From: Rothia koreensis
Lineage (GTDB): Bacteria; Actinomycetota; Actinomycetes; Actinomycetales; Micrococcaceae
Reading direction: 5' to 3'
Length of the DNA: 64,000 nucleotides
Assembly: GCF_004136575.1 (NCBI RefSeq)
Contig: NZ_NOIQ01000002.1
Coordinates: forward strand, 124,001 to 188,000
Shown: positions 8,940-19,532 of the stretch, piece after piece
Numbering within the stretch: position 1 is the first letter of the stretch
Layout: every line of letters starts with the position of its first letter
Position numbers and translations under genes: made by a program
The notes under the pieces: generated by a model
The model's database searches: none
The model's input: only the letters and a program-made list of their open reading frames with translations
What the model was told of the DNA's origin: nothing

Positions 8940-11093
8940 CTACTTCGCCTTTTGCGACTTGATCTGGTCGCCCTTGACGCTGTCGGAAGGATCCGTGAAC
9001 GGGTCCGTGTTGTAGTCGCGGGACACGGCCTTCATGTAGTCCTGCCACTGGCGACCTGCGTAGGTTGCACCATCGACGTAGTCCTTGGTCTGGCCACCGA
9101 TGCGCAACCCGTTCAGGGAACGGGAACCCAGGTCCACGTTGCCGACCCAGGAAGCCGTGGAGACGCCCCGGGTATAACCGACGGTCCAGGTCTGGGTCGA
9201 ATCGTCAGTGGTACCGGTCTTTGCAGCCGATGCGTTCTCCAACCCGATTCCTCGGTCATGGGCCGAACCCTTGGTCAGAACGTTCTTCAGGACGTAGTTG
9301 ACGCCCCGGGCCACATCCGTGTCAATGGCTTGATGGCAGTTGACCGGCGCCACGTCCATGGGCTGTCCTCGACGATCGGTGATCGACTCGATCGAGCGCG
9401 GGGAGCAGTACTTTCCTTCCGAGGCGTAGGTCGCGAACGCGTTGGCCATGGCCATGGGAGCAACGTTCTCCGTACCGATCAGGGATGCAAGGGAATCCTG
9501 GGTCTTGATCTGATCCCCTGTGCCGTCTCCCTTCACGATGCCCAGGTCCTGAGCAGTCTTTCCGACACCGCAGAGGTCGAGGTAATTGTCCATGGCGTAC
9601 AGCGCGGAGTTGATCGAGTTGTAGATACCCTCGTTGACCGTCATGGGCCGGTTGTAGCCCTCTTCGGCGTTCTGGAAGGACCAGGCGCCGTTCGCGCCGG
9701 GATTCTCCACCGTGCCGCCGGGCTTGCAGCTTGCTCGCCACTTGGTTCCGGCAGGATAACTCAGCGGAGATGCGTCGATGGTGGCCTCGACGCCGTTGCC
9801 TTCCTTGATCCATTGGGTCAGAGAGAACGGCTTGAACGTCGAACCGGGCTGGAAGCCGGGGGTACCGCCCATTCCGGAGTCCACGTTGTAGTTGTAGACC
9901 GTGTTTCCGACGCCCTTGCCGTTGTTGTAATTCGAGTTCTGGGCCATCGAGAGGATATTGCCGGTACCGGGTTCGACCGAGACCATCGAGGAGCTGACCG
10001 AGTCGGGGTTGTCGTCGGTCGGCTGGGTCTGGTTCACCTGGTCCTGGGCGGTTCCCTGGTCCTTGCTCTTCAGCGTCGTCTTGATGGTCAGTCCACCGCG
10101 AGTCAGCAGAGCGCGACGCTCATCACTGTTGTCCCCGAAGCGCTTGTCCTGAAGGAACTCGTTACGCACGTAGTCACAGAAATACGGGGCGTCGGTTGCG
10201 GCTTCACAGCCCGAATCCGTGGTGTGGATGTCCAGGTCCAGCGGAGCGTCCGAAGCCTCGTCGAACTGTTCCTGATTGATCTTCCCGTGCTGCAACATGG
10301 TGTGGAGCACCGTATTGCGCCGGTCCGTCGCGGCCTTCGGATTTGCCTGAGGATCGTAATAGGAAGGGGACTGGACCATGCCGGCCAGCAACGCCGACTG
10401 CTGGACGTTCAGGTCCTTCGCGTCGATGCCCCAGTAATAGTGGGCGGCGGCCTGGACACCGTAATTGCTGCCGCCGTAGTTCACGAGGTTCAGATAGCCG
10501 TTGAGGATGTCGTCCTTCGACTTGTTCTGCTCCATCGAGATGGCAAGCTTCATTTCTTTGATCTTGTCCAGCATGCCCTTGTTGGACCCCATGGTGGTGG
10601 TCGCGTCCCCACCGTTCTGGGTGGCCTGATCGATCAGCAGGTTATTGACGTACTGCTGGGTGATCGTCGAGGCGCCCTGTCGCGCTCCGGGGTGCACCAA
10701 GTTGTTCAGCAACGCTCGTCCGATGCCGAAGGCATCGACACCACCGTGGTCATAGAAGGTGTCGTCCTCGATGGACAGCTGCGCATCTTTCATGCTGTCG
10801 GAGATCTGGTCGAACGATACTTCCGTGCGGTTCTCCGAGTAGAACGTTGCCAGCTTCTTTCCGTCGCTCGTCAGAATGGTGGACGGCTTGGACAGCGGAC
10901 CCGCGGAGAGGTCGTCGGGGAGTCCCTTGAACCAGTTGATCGAGGCACTCGCCGTCAGACCGGCTGTAGCCGCCGGCGGGATGAGGATGCCGGCAGCCAC
11001 GAACCCCGCAACGATACTGAGGGCAATGAACTGGATGAAGTCGCTCGGGGCTCGTCGTTCACGCCGCCGAGCTGATTTCTTGGGTGAAGCCAT
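8940..11093 (-). CDS. ponA: Class A penicillin-binding protein (bifunctional transglycosylase/transpeptidase)
   Basis: Peptidoglycan synthase, 717 residues. The cytoplasmic N-terminus is basic, with TM about 19-39. The GT51 glycosyltransferase domain has EDDTFYDHGG (109-118) and GASTITQQ (140-147). The transpeptidase domain has the catalytic STFK (Ser418), SIN (493-495) and KTGTT (625-629). There is no PASTA tail; the C-terminus is lysine-rich. The frame is open from 11297, but ATG 11093 (MASPKKSARRR) gives the usual short basic N-terminus, and the upstream residues look non-coding. It leads an operon with the metallophosphoesterase and is divergent from the DUF4177-like gene. Confidence 0.93.
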   Translation of the reverse strand: MASPKKSARRRERRAPSDFIQFIALSIVAGFVAAGILIPPAATAGLTASASINWFKGLPDDLSAGPLSKPSTILTSDGKKLATFYSENRTEVSFDQISDSMKDAQLSIEDDTFYDHGGVDAFGIGRALLNNLVHPGARQGASTITQQYVNNLLIDQATQNGGDATTTMGSNKGMLDKIKEMKLAISMEQNKSKDDILNGYLNLVNYGGSNYGVQAAAHYYWGIDAKDLNVQQSALLAGMVQSPSYYDPQANPKAATDRRNTVLHTMLQHGKINQEQFDEASDAPLDLDIHTTDSGCEAATDAPYFCDYVRNEFLQDKRFGDNSDERRALLTRGGLTIKTTLKSKDQGTAQDQVNQTQPTDDNPDSVSSSMVSVEPGTGNILSMAQNSNYNNGKGVGNTVYNYNVDSGMGGTPGFQPGSTFKPFSLTQWIKEGNGVEATIDASPLSYPAGTKWRASCKPGGTVENPGANGAWSFQNAEEGYNRPMTVNEGIYNSINSALYAMDNYLDLCGVGKTAQDLGIVKGDGTGDQIKTQDSLASLIGTENVAPMAMANAFATYASEGKYCSPRSIESITDRRGQPMDVAPVNCHQAIDTDVARGVNYVLKNVLTKGSAHDRGIGLENASAAKTGTTDDSTQTWTVGYTRGVSTASWVGNVDLGSRSLNGLRIGGQTKDYVDGATYAGRQWQDYMKAVSRDYNTDPFTDPSDSVKGDQIKSQKAK

Positions 11094-11295
11094 TCCAACA
11101 GCATACAAGTCGATGGGACAAAACGTGCGCGTCAACGGTCCCACTGTGGACAAAACTCGGCGTGTCACGGACTGCGCTGAAAGCCCCCTGAACACGTGCC
11201 CGGAAACCACACTGTGTGAGTAGAGAATCGGCCAGGCATCCGTGGTGTCGCCGACCGGAATAGCGCGGTCTTGCGGCGGTGGATAGGCTGGGGCC

Positions 11296-11496
11296 ATGAC
11301 TCAATGGGAATACGCAACAGTTCCGCTCATGATCCATGCGACCAAGCAGATCCTCGACAATTGGGGACAGGACGGATGGGAGCTCGTCACGGTCCTTCCC
11401 GGTGCAGCTCCCGCGGGCGACGCCCCCTCGGGAAACATGGTCGCGCCCACGCAGTCGAACCCGATTGCCTACTTCAAGCGTCCCAAGGAGGACTGA
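11296..11496 (+). CDS. Small DUF4177-like protein of unknown function
   Basis: A 66-residue soluble protein beginning MTQWEYATVPL and containing DNWGQDGWELVTV. The pattern W-E-Y...LN/DxWGxxGWELV is typical of DUF4177-like small proteins found upstream of RidA genes in Micrococcales. No catalytic motif is visible. It is followed 4 bases later by ridA, whose ribosome binding site AAGGAGG lies inside this gene's last codons, so the pair is translationally coupled. Function unknown. Confidence 0.75.
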   Translation: MTQWEYATVPLMIHATKQILDNWGQDGWELVTVLPGAAPAGDAPSGNMVAPTQSNPIAYFKRPKED

Positions 11497-11500
11497 GATC

Positions 11501-11983
11501 GTGGCAGATTCCAAGGTTGAGGAACGGCTGGCCGCCGAAGGTCTGCAGGTTCCTGAAGTTGCCGTACCGGTTGCTTCGTATGTTCCTGCTGTGATTTCGG
11601 GCAACTATGTTTACACCTCTGGTCAGATCCCGGTGCAGAACGGTGAATTTGCTGTCAAGGGCAAGGTGTCGGACGGCGGTGAGCCAGGAACCGTCGGGTT
11701 GGAGGATGCCCAGGGTCAGGCACGAGTGTGCGCGCTGAATACCTTGGCGGCCGTCAAATCCGTGATCGGAGACCTGGATCGTGTGACCAGGATCGTCAAG
11801 GTCACGGGGTTCGTCAGCTCGGTTCCCGACTTCACTGGTCAGGCCCAGGTTCTCAATGGAGCCTCCGAGCTCTACGGCAAGGCGTTCGGAGACGCCGGCG
11901 TCCATGCCCGATCGGCCGTCGGAGTTGCGGTCCTTCCTCTCGACGTGCCCGTTGAAGTGGAACTCATCGTTGAATTTGCCTAA
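11501..11983 (+). CDS. ridA: RidA/YjgF family enamine-imine deaminase
   Basis: RidA-superfamily protein of 160 residues. Known RidA proteins hydrolyse reactive 2-aminoacrylate and related imines and so protect PLP enzymes. Seen motifs: GNYVYTSGQIPV near the N-terminus, AALNTLAAVKSVIGDLDRV-type central helix and the C-terminal VAVLPLDVPVEVELIVE strand. The catalytic Arg usual before the C-terminal strand (near VEVEL) is not in its standard place, as in the longer subfamily of actinobacterial members, so deaminase activity is not certain. GTG 11501 is chosen because AAGGAGG precedes it by 9 bases. Confidence 0.85.
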   Translation: MADSKVEERLAAEGLQVPEVAVPVASYVPAVISGNYVYTSGQIPVQNGEFAVKGKVSDGGEPGTVGLEDAQGQARVCALNTLAAVKSVIGDLDRVTRIVKVTGFVSSVPDFTGQAQVLNGASELYGKAFGDAGVHARSAVGVAVLPLDVPVEVELIVEFA

Positions 11984-12956
11984 TCCTCTGACGCTGCCGA
12001 TTCACCGGGTCACCGCGAAGAGTGGCCCGGCCGCCGATCCGCGGGCTTGTGGTGCTTCGTACTTCCCGCTGACTCCGCGGGAGGCGACGGCTGCCCGGGC
12101 ATGGATGGCCGAGGAAGACAAGACAGCTTGCTGCCAGATGAAGACGGCGGCTGCCGTGGTGTACATCCGTGAGGGTGCCCACGGACTCGAGACTTTTCTC
12201 ACGTACCGCCCGACCCCCGAATCGCCGATGGGTCGCATCTGCTTCCCGGGCGGCGTCGTCGAGCAGGACGATCACGAGCCGGTGGGGTGGTACGGCCCGA
12301 CCCCCGCACAGTGGGCCCAGAAGTTGGGGCACGACGACGTCGTAGTGGCACGCAGTGCCGTGGTGGCCGCCGTGCGGGAGAGTTTCGAAGAGGTCGGCGT
12401 GCTGTTGTCCGGCCCCAACGAGCAGGACACGGTCGAATACACCGAGGCGAGCGAGACGATGGCCTCGCGGGAATCGATAGCCGGCCACGAGCTGGGTTTC
12501 ATCGCTTATCTCAAACGCGGTGGACTCAAGCTCCGGACAGATCTGCTCAAACCTCTTGGCCGGTGGCAGACCCCTGACTTCTCGCACCGACGCTTCGATA
12601 CCCACTTCTTCGCGTCGGTGGTTCCCGTGGGCCAACGTCCCAAACTCCTGTCCTCCAAGGGGGTCTGGGGAAGGTGGGTTCCCGCGCGCGACGTCGTCGC
12701 CGACCGTTCCTCCACAGCCTTGGGCGACGAAATCGGTCGAGAGGACACGGTGGGCCGCCCCCTCGAGGAACTCATGACGCCGGGAACGCTGTGCGTGCTG
12801 GAGTCTTTGGCCACGTGCCAGACGACGATCGCTTTTCTGACCAAAAAACGTCAGGTTCACGTCAAGAAACCGGAGCTCGTGGAGAAGAACGGGGAGCTCA
12901 TGCTGGCCTTCACACCCCCGAGGGACGCGGTCAGGACCAGATCCAAGGGAGCTTAG
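11976..12956 (+). CDS. NUDIX hydrolase with long insertion in the Nudix box (NUDT7/19-like)
   Basis: Pyrophosphohydrolase of about 326 residues. The Nudix elements are present (ICFPGGVVE and AVRESFEEVGVLL) but separated by roughly 35 extra residues, as in NUDT19-like acyl-CoA diphosphatases. A CoA derivative is therefore a reasonable guess, not a conclusion. The start is uncertain: TTG 11976 overlaps the ridA stop by 8 bases and suits coupling, while the frame is open further upstream and ATG 12102 is also possible. A bidirectional terminator follows. Confidence 0.8.
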   Translation: MPNPLTLPIHRVTAKSGPAADPRACGASYFPLTPREATAARAWMAEEDKTACCQMKTAAAVVYIREGAHGLETFLTYRPTPESPMGRICFPGGVVEQDDHEPVGWYGPTPAQWAQKLGHDDVVVARSAVVAAVRESFEEVGVLLSGPNEQDTVEYTEASETMASRESIAGHELGFIAYLKRGGLKLRTDLLKPLGRWQTPDFSHRRFDTHFFASVVPVGQRPKLLSSKGVWGRWVPARDVVADRSSTALGDEIGREDTVGRPLEELMTPGTLCVLESLATCQTTIAFLTKKRQVHVKKPELVEKNGELMLAFTPPRDAVRTRSKGA

Positions 12957-12985
12957 CCCAAGGTCGGGCGAGGGCCCGCAGAAAA

Positions 12986-13019
12986 GAAGGAGCCGGGTGC
13001 GTATGCACCCGGCTCCTTC
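12986..13019. terminator. Bidirectional terminator between NUDIX gene and crp
   Basis: Perfect 15-bp stem GAAGGAGCCGGGTGC with a GTAT loop. It sits between two convergent genes and is flanked by an A-rich run on the left, which becomes a T-rich run for the crp transcript on the minus strand. Confidence 0.85.
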
Positions 13020-13053
13020 TCAAGTCACGACGCGTGAGCGCCCGAAACACCGA

Positions 13054-13731
13054 TCAGCGGCTCCTCTGTCGCAACCGCTGCAGATCGAGGATGACGACGG
13101 CGCGGGCCTCGAGCCGAATCCAGCCGCGCTGGACGAACTCGGCAAGGGCCTTGTTGACGGTCTCGCGAGAAGCACCCACGAGTTGCGCGAGTTCTTCCTG
13201 GGTGAGCTCGTGGGCAACCAGGATGCCGTCCGTGGCCGGGCGGCCGAAGCGGTCCGCCAGGTCAAGGAGCGCCTTGGAGACGCGTCCGGGAACGTCGGAA
13301 AAGACCAGATCTGCGAGGTTCTCGTTGGTCCGGCGAAGGCGACGGGCCAGGGCCTGGAGGACCTGTCCGGAAATCGAGGGGCTTCGGTCCATGGCCTTCT
13401 TGAGGCTGGAGTGCTTGACTCCGGCCAGCCGGGATTCCGACACAGCGGTCGCCGACGTCGAGCGGGGGCCCGGGTCGAAGAGCGCCATTTCACCGAAGAT
13501 TTCGCCGGGTCCCATGATCGCGACCAGATTCTCGCGGCCGTCCGATGCGGTGCGGCCGAGTTTGATCTTGCCGGAGACCACGAAATACAGCTGGTCCCCC
13601 GGGTCGCCCTCGTAGAACAACGTTGCACCGCGCGAGAGGTCCACCTCGGTCAATTCCTCGGTGAGCGCGCCAAATGCTTCGTCGTCCAGGGTTGCGAAGA
13701 GGGGAGCCCTACGCAGAACCTCGATATCCAT
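13054..13731 (-). CDS. crp: Crp/Fnr family transcriptional regulator, GlxR/Crp type
   Basis: Global regulator of 225 residues. The N-terminal cyclic-nucleotide domain has GDQLYFVVSGKIKLG and the phosphate-binding-cassette-like IFGEMALFDPGPRSTSA. The C-terminal winged helix has LTQEELAQLVGASRETVNKAL, nearly identical in pattern to mycobacterial Crp and corynebacterial GlxR. Binding of cAMP is expected from the family. The start is ATG 13731, preceded by AGGAGAATT; an upstream in-frame ATG at 13779 adds 16 residues without support. A candidate target box lies upstream of acs at 17749-17764. Confidence 0.93.
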   Translation of the reverse strand: MDIEVLRRAPLFATLDDEAFGALTEELTEVDLSRGATLFYEGDPGDQLYFVVSGKIKLGRTASDGRENLVAIMGPGEIFGEMALFDPGPRSTSATAVSESRLAGVKHSSLKKAMDRSPSISGQVLQALARRLRRTNENLADLVFSDVPGRVSKALLDLADRFGRPATDGILVAHELTQEELAQLVGASRETVNKALAEFVQRGWIRLEARAVVILDLQRLRQRSR

Positions 13732-14017
13732 AATTCTCCTCAGTGATCCGGGACTTTGATGCCCGCCGCACGCGTCCACACCATCTCAGGCATTGACTCG
13801 GGATGGGCGCGACGCCGGCTGATCGTGTGACAAATTCAACCTATCTGAAATCCACTGTATAAGTTGTGTGTCGAATCCGCCACAGACGAGCCCATATCCT
13901 TGCATAAAGGTTCCTGAACGTCGAATTGACTAAGGTTCTTATCAGGTGCCGTACCTAATATGGAGAGTCTTCCCGACCGCCTGCGTCGTCGGGAGATGAC
14001 CGCGACGATTGGTGATC
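13732..14017. promoter_or_regulatory. Divergent control region between crp and marP
   Basis: 286 bases without a gene, AT-richer than its surroundings between about 13830 and 13965. It contains TTGACT at about 13925 and TAATAT near 13955, but the spacing is too long for a standard promoter. A half-site TGTGACAAATT near 13827 could bind Crp. Promoters for both genes probably lie here; exact boxes are not resolved. Confidence 0.45.
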
Positions 14018-15196
14018 ATGCTGACAGACTTCTCACTGCTGGACTGGATCCTCATCCTGATTCTGCTGGCTTACTTCGTATCCGGCTATGCACGCGGGTT
14101 TTTTCTGACCCTCGGATCGGTGGTCGGGTTCGTTCTGGGAGCCGTCGCCGCGTTCTACGTGACGCCATGGCTGGTCGAAAGGGCCGAGGGCGGCTGGCGG
14201 ATCGTGGTGGCCATTGTGAGCATCGGCATCCTGATCCTGATCGGTCAGGCACTGGGCGTGGCCATTGGTCGACCTCTGAGGAGAATCACCGAGAGGACGG
14301 GGCTTGGGATCGTCGACCGCATCGGCGGGGCGTTGCTGAACACCCTGACCTGCGCTTTCGTGATCGTCGTGCTCAGCTTTTCGGCCTCGCAACTGGGCGT
14401 CGCAGCGATTTCCTCCGCCGTGAACAAGTCGACGGTGATCACCGGTCTCCAGTCGGCGACTCCGCAACCCGTACAAAGGGGAATTGCCGAGGCCAGGGCC
14501 GCCGTCCTCGAACAGTCGGGGATCCCTCGCTTGGACGAGCGACTCTTCCCGCAGGAAGCGGCTCCCACCGAGACCTCCGACTCGGATTCTTTGCGAGCGG
14601 CCGAAGACTCCGTGCTGAAGATCAATGGCACCGCGGAGGCCTGTGCCCAGAACCAGTCCGGTTCCGGCTTCGTCGCCGCCTCGCACAAGGTCATCACCAA
14701 TGCCCACGTGGTCTCGGGCGTGGACAGCCCGTTGGTCCAGACCCGTCAGGGCAAGAGCTATGAAGGAAATATCGTCTATTTCGATGCCGACAAGGACATC
14801 GCGGTCCTCGACGTTCCCGGCCTCGATGCTTCGCCGTTGAAGGCCGGGGAAAACGGAAAGGCCGGCGACCTGGCCAATTTCATGGGGTATCCCCTGGGCG
14901 GGCCTTTCACCTCGCGTTCGGCCTCGATCCAGGGCCTCGGCTACAACTCGACGACCTCCGAAAATGGGACCACGACCCAGCCGCGAGAGATTTACCAGCT
15001 GGCGGCCGACGTCCAGCAGGGGAACTCCGGCGGTCCCTTGCTGAACGACCAGGGACAGTTCATCGGCCTGATTTTTGCGAAGGCCACCCAGGGGGAGACG
15101 GGCTACGCCCTGTCGATGACCGAGCTCGAACCCGTGCTCCAGGACATCGAATCCATGAACCAACCTGTCCCCAGCGGTGAGTGCACCTCGGGCTGA
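14018..15196 (+). CDS. marP: MarP family membrane serine protease
   Basis: Periplasm-facing trypsin-like protease of about 392 residues. The N-terminal CvpA-like part has four predicted membrane helices (about residues 7-125). The protease domain carries the triad His in TNAHVVSG, Asp in DKDIAVLDV and Ser in QGNSGGPLL. In mycobacteria MarP supports acid and oxidative stress survival; the same is likely but untested here. ATG 14018 is used; GTG 14012 and TTG 14009 are in frame and nearer to the GGGAG at 13991. It is convergent with aroQ. Confidence 0.9.
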   Translation: MLTDFSLLDWILILILLAYFVSGYARGFFLTLGSVVGFVLGAVAAFYVTPWLVERAEGGWRIVVAIVSIGILILIGQALGVAIGRPLRRITERTGLGIVDRIGGALLNTLTCAFVIVVLSFSASQLGVAAISSAVNKSTVITGLQSATPQPVQRGIAEARAAVLEQSGIPRLDERLFPQEAAPTETSDSDSLRAAEDSVLKINGTAEACAQNQSGSGFVAASHKVITNAHVVSGVDSPLVQTRQGKSYEGNIVYFDADKDIAVLDVPGLDASPLKAGENGKAGDLANFMGYPLGGPFTSRSASIQGLGYNSTTSENGTTTQPREIYQLAADVQQGNSGGPLLNDQGQFIGLIFAKATQGETGYALSMTELEPVLQDIESMNQPVPSGECTSG

Positions 15197-15220
15197 TCGA
15201 GGGGACTCACCGCCGCTCCG

Positions 15221-15652
15221 TCAGCGCTGGGCCAGGTAGTCCAGCGCCATGATGTATCCGAAGGCCCCGGCACCGGCGATGACCGTCTCGGCCTGCAGGG
15301 ACACGAAAGACCGGTGACGGAACTCTTCCCTCTGGTGGACGTTCGACAGATGGATTTCGACGACGGGCAATTCGGCCGCCTCGAGTGCGTCATGAATGGC
15401 AATCGAGTAGTGCGTGAAGGCTGCCGGGTTGATCACGATCGCCGACGCCTCGGAGCGGGCGCGTTGGATGGCGTCGACCAGGTCGCCTTCGTGATTCGAT
15501 TGCATGAACTCGATACCCAGGCCAAGCTTTTCGGCGTGGGACCGCACGGAGTGCTCGATGTCACGGAGCGTCGTCGTTCCGTAGACTTCCGGTTTGCGAA
15601 CCCCGAGCATATTCAGGTTGGGGCCGTTCAGCACAAAAATAGGTTTGGTCAT
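15221..15652 (-). CDS. aroQ: 3-dehydroquinate dehydratase, type II
   Basis: Shikimate pathway enzyme converting 3-dehydroquinate to 3-dehydroshikimate, 143 residues, the standard type II length. It contains NGPNLNMLG near the N-terminus, the active-site Tyr in VYGTTT, NPAAFTHYSIAI for substrate binding, and EIHLSNVHQREEFRHRS. The lid Arg in the first motif region aligns as GVRKPEVYG. It is 90 bases downstream of acs with a strong hairpin between, so independent expression is likely. Confidence 0.95.
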   Translation of the reverse strand: MTKPIFVLNGPNLNMLGVRKPEVYGTTTLRDIEHSVRSHAEKLGLGIEFMQSNHEGDLVDAIQRARSEASAIVINPAAFTHYSIAIHDALEAAELPVVEIHLSNVHQREEFRHRSFVSLQAETVIAGAGAFGYIMALDYLAQR

Positions 15653-15677
15653 AATTTCATTCTTCCATGGGACAGCT

Positions 15678-15731
15678 CAGCGCCCGGGCGGCCGGGTTCC
15701 CTGCGGAGGGAACCCGGCCGCCCGGGCGCTG
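15678..15731 (-). terminator. Very strong hairpin after acs
   Basis: Perfect 25-bp stem beginning CAGCGCCCGGGCGGCCGGG with a GCGG loop, between the acs stop and the aroQ start on the minus strand. No T run follows, but the stem is strong enough to act as an actinobacterial terminator or to stabilise the acs 3' end. Confidence 0.8.
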
Positions 15732-15741
15732 ACGTGGTCGG

Positions 15742-17679
<1,938 letters not shown>

Positions 17680-17748
17680 TGTGCGTCCTTTCTGGTGGAT
17701 GCGGTCTGCGGACCGCGAAATCATTCAGTTCTACTGTAATAGACATCT

Positions 17749-17764
17749 CGTGACTCGGATCACT
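17749..17764. promoter_or_regulatory. Candidate Crp/GlxR operator in the acs-nth intergenic region
   Basis: The sequence CGTGACTCGGATCACT contains GTGA-N6-TCAC, an exact match to the core of the Crp/GlxR consensus TGTGA-N6-TCACA, with both outer bases changed. Its centre is about 77 bases before the acs start and 110 before nth. A Crp gene lies 4 kb away. Family knowledge that GlxR controls acetate genes supports it; binding is inference. Confidence 0.6.
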
Positions 17765-17866
17765 GGTTGCAAGGGTTTCGCAGGCAGGAAAATCTCCAGG
17801 TCAGCCGCATACGGCTCGTGGGGCCGACGTCGCCGGTGCGCACGTTGCTGGGTAGGCTGGGTCGAT

Positions 17867-18745
17867 ATGACGAGTGCACCAGGGCAAGAGGGCTTCGGTC
17901 CGGAGATACGGCACGTTCCTGAGGAGAAGGCACGTGCGGGTGCCGCACGGCGACGTCGTTCCGGGACGGCGGAAACCCATCTCGGAACCGTGCGGCGCGC
18001 GCGAAGGATCAACCGGATTCTGGGCGAGACCTACCCGTACGCGGTCGCGGAGCTCGATTTCGACAACGCCTTCGAGCTCGTGGTGGCCACCGTTCTCTCC
18101 GCGCAGACCACCGACACCAAGGTCAACGCGGTCACCCCCACGTTGTTCTCGGCCTTTCCGGATGCACAGGCGCTGTCGACGGCCGATCATTCGGCGGTCG
18201 AGGAGATCGTGCGCCCCCTGGGGTTCTACCGTTCGAAGGCCAAGTCGATCATTTCGCTGGCCGGGCAGATCGTCGACGAGCACGACGGCCGGGTGCCCGA
18301 GACGCTCGAGGAGTTGACGGCCCTGTCAGGGGTCGGCCGGAAGACCGCGTTCGTGGTGATGGGAAATGCCTTCGGCCTGCCGGGGCTCACCGTTGACACT
18401 CATTTCGGCCGCTTGTCGCGCCGGCTCGGGTTCACCGAGGAGCAGGACCCCGTCAAAGTCGAGAAGGACGTCGCGGGTCTGTTTCCGCCCGGAGACTGGA
18501 CGATGTTGTCGCACCGGCTCATCTACCACGGGCGCAGAATCTGCCACGCCAAGGTTCCGGCGTGCGGAGTATGTCCCGTGGCCGACCTCTGTCCGTCCTA
18601 CGGATCCGGTGAGACCGACGAGCGCGCGGCGGCACAACTCCTCCAGTACGAGTTCGCCCCCGGACGCGAGGAGCTGCACCGCCGGTATCTGGAAGGTGCG
18701 ACACGCCGCGAGCTGCGGGAGGAAGGGTACAGCCTTGGCCGATGA
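17867..18745 (+). CDS. nth: Endonuclease III
   Basis: Base-excision repair glycosylase/AP lyase for oxidised pyrimidines, 292 residues with an N-terminal extension of about 45. The helix-hairpin-helix ALSGVGRKTAFVV holds the catalytic Lys, VDTHFGRLSRR has the catalytic Asp, and the [4Fe-4S] cluster is CHAKVPACGVCPVADLC (C-x6-C-x2-C-x5-C). ATG 17867 is used although the frame is open from 17681. About 50 residues follow the cluster. The next NUDIX gene starts inside its last codons. Confidence 0.94.
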   Translation: MTSAPGQEGFGPEIRHVPEEKARAGAARRRRSGTAETHLGTVRRARRINRILGETYPYAVAELDFDNAFELVVATVLSAQTTDTKVNAVTPTLFSAFPDAQALSTADHSAVEEIVRPLGFYRSKAKSIISLAGQIVDEHDGRVPETLEELTALSGVGRKTAFVVMGNAFGLPGLTVDTHFGRLSRRLGFTEEQDPVKVEKDVAGLFPPGDWTMLSHRLIYHGRRICHAKVPACGVCPVADLCPSYGSGETDERAAAQLLQYEFAPGREELHRRYLEGATRRELREEGYSLGR

Positions 18746-19475
18746 AAGCCGGAGGGATACGACGACGACCGCCCTCGAGGACCTCAGGGACCTTGGCAGG
18801 CGGGGGAGCACGATCGTCATGGACGATCGCGAGCCGTGGCGGATCGGTGCCATGGATCCGGAGTCGACCAAGGATGCGGCGGTCCTCATCCTGTTCGGTG
18901 TACTCGACGACGCCCTCGCGGCATCGTCGAGCGGTGCCGAGTCGGGAGTGGGCGCTGACTTGGACGTGCTGATCGTGGTCCGGGCGGGAACGCTGCGGCA
19001 GCACGCCGGTCAGCCGGCCTTCCCCGGCGGCAAAGTGGACCCGGAGGACCACCAGGCCGAGGATCCCTTTGTCGAAGCAGCGCTCCGCGAGGCCGTCGAA
19101 GAGACCGGCCTCGATCGGGACGGCGTCGAGGTATTGGGAAAGCTCGCACCCGTGCCCCTCCCGGTCAGCAACTTCATGGTCACCCCCGTGATCGGATGGT
19201 GGAAGGACCCCTCACGTGTCGCCGTGGTCGACAGTGCAGAGTCGTCGAGAGTCTTCCGGGTGCCGGTACGCGATCTGATCGATCCGGGCAACCGCCACTA
19301 CGCCGCGGTGACCCGCGGGCGGCTGACCTACACATCGCCCGCCTTCGACATTGTGGACTCCACGCAACGGGTGACGATCTGGGGATTCACCGGTGTCGTT
19401 CTTGACCGTGTTCTCCACGAGCTCGGATGGGACCAGGAATGGGACCGCACCCGCTCGGAGCCGGCCCCTCGCTGA
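18735..19475 (+). CDS. NUDIX hydrolase, CoA pyrophosphatase type
   Basis: Likely hydrolase of CoA or its oxidised forms, 246 residues. RAGTLRQHAGQPAFPGG is the UPF0035-style signature before the Nudix box, which continues to LREAVEETGL with a short insertion. TTG 18735 is selected: GGAGGAAGG lies just upstream and the gene overlaps nth by 11 bases, giving translational coupling. The nth-NUDIX pair is a common actinobacterial arrangement. The specific substrate is from family knowledge only. Confidence 0.85.
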   Translation: MADESRRDTTTTALEDLRDLGRRGSTIVMDDREPWRIGAMDPESTKDAAVLILFGVLDDALAASSSGAESGVGADLDVLIVVRAGTLRQHAGQPAFPGGKVDPEDHQAEDPFVEAALREAVEETGLDRDGVEVLGKLAPVPLPVSNFMVTPVIGWWKDPSRVAVVDSAESSRVFRVPVRDLIDPGNRHYAAVTRGRLTYTSPAFDIVDSTQRVTIWGFTGVVLDRVLHELGWDQEWDRTRSEPAPR

Positions 19476-19532
19476 ACTCCGTCCTCGGCGGAATGCTCAG
19501 CACAGTGCACGGCGTCACCTCGGCGAAGGAAC

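Noticed and set aside
13827-13900. Crp autoregulatory site upstream of crp
   Set aside because: Only a half-site TGTGA is present; the other half does not match at the right spacing.
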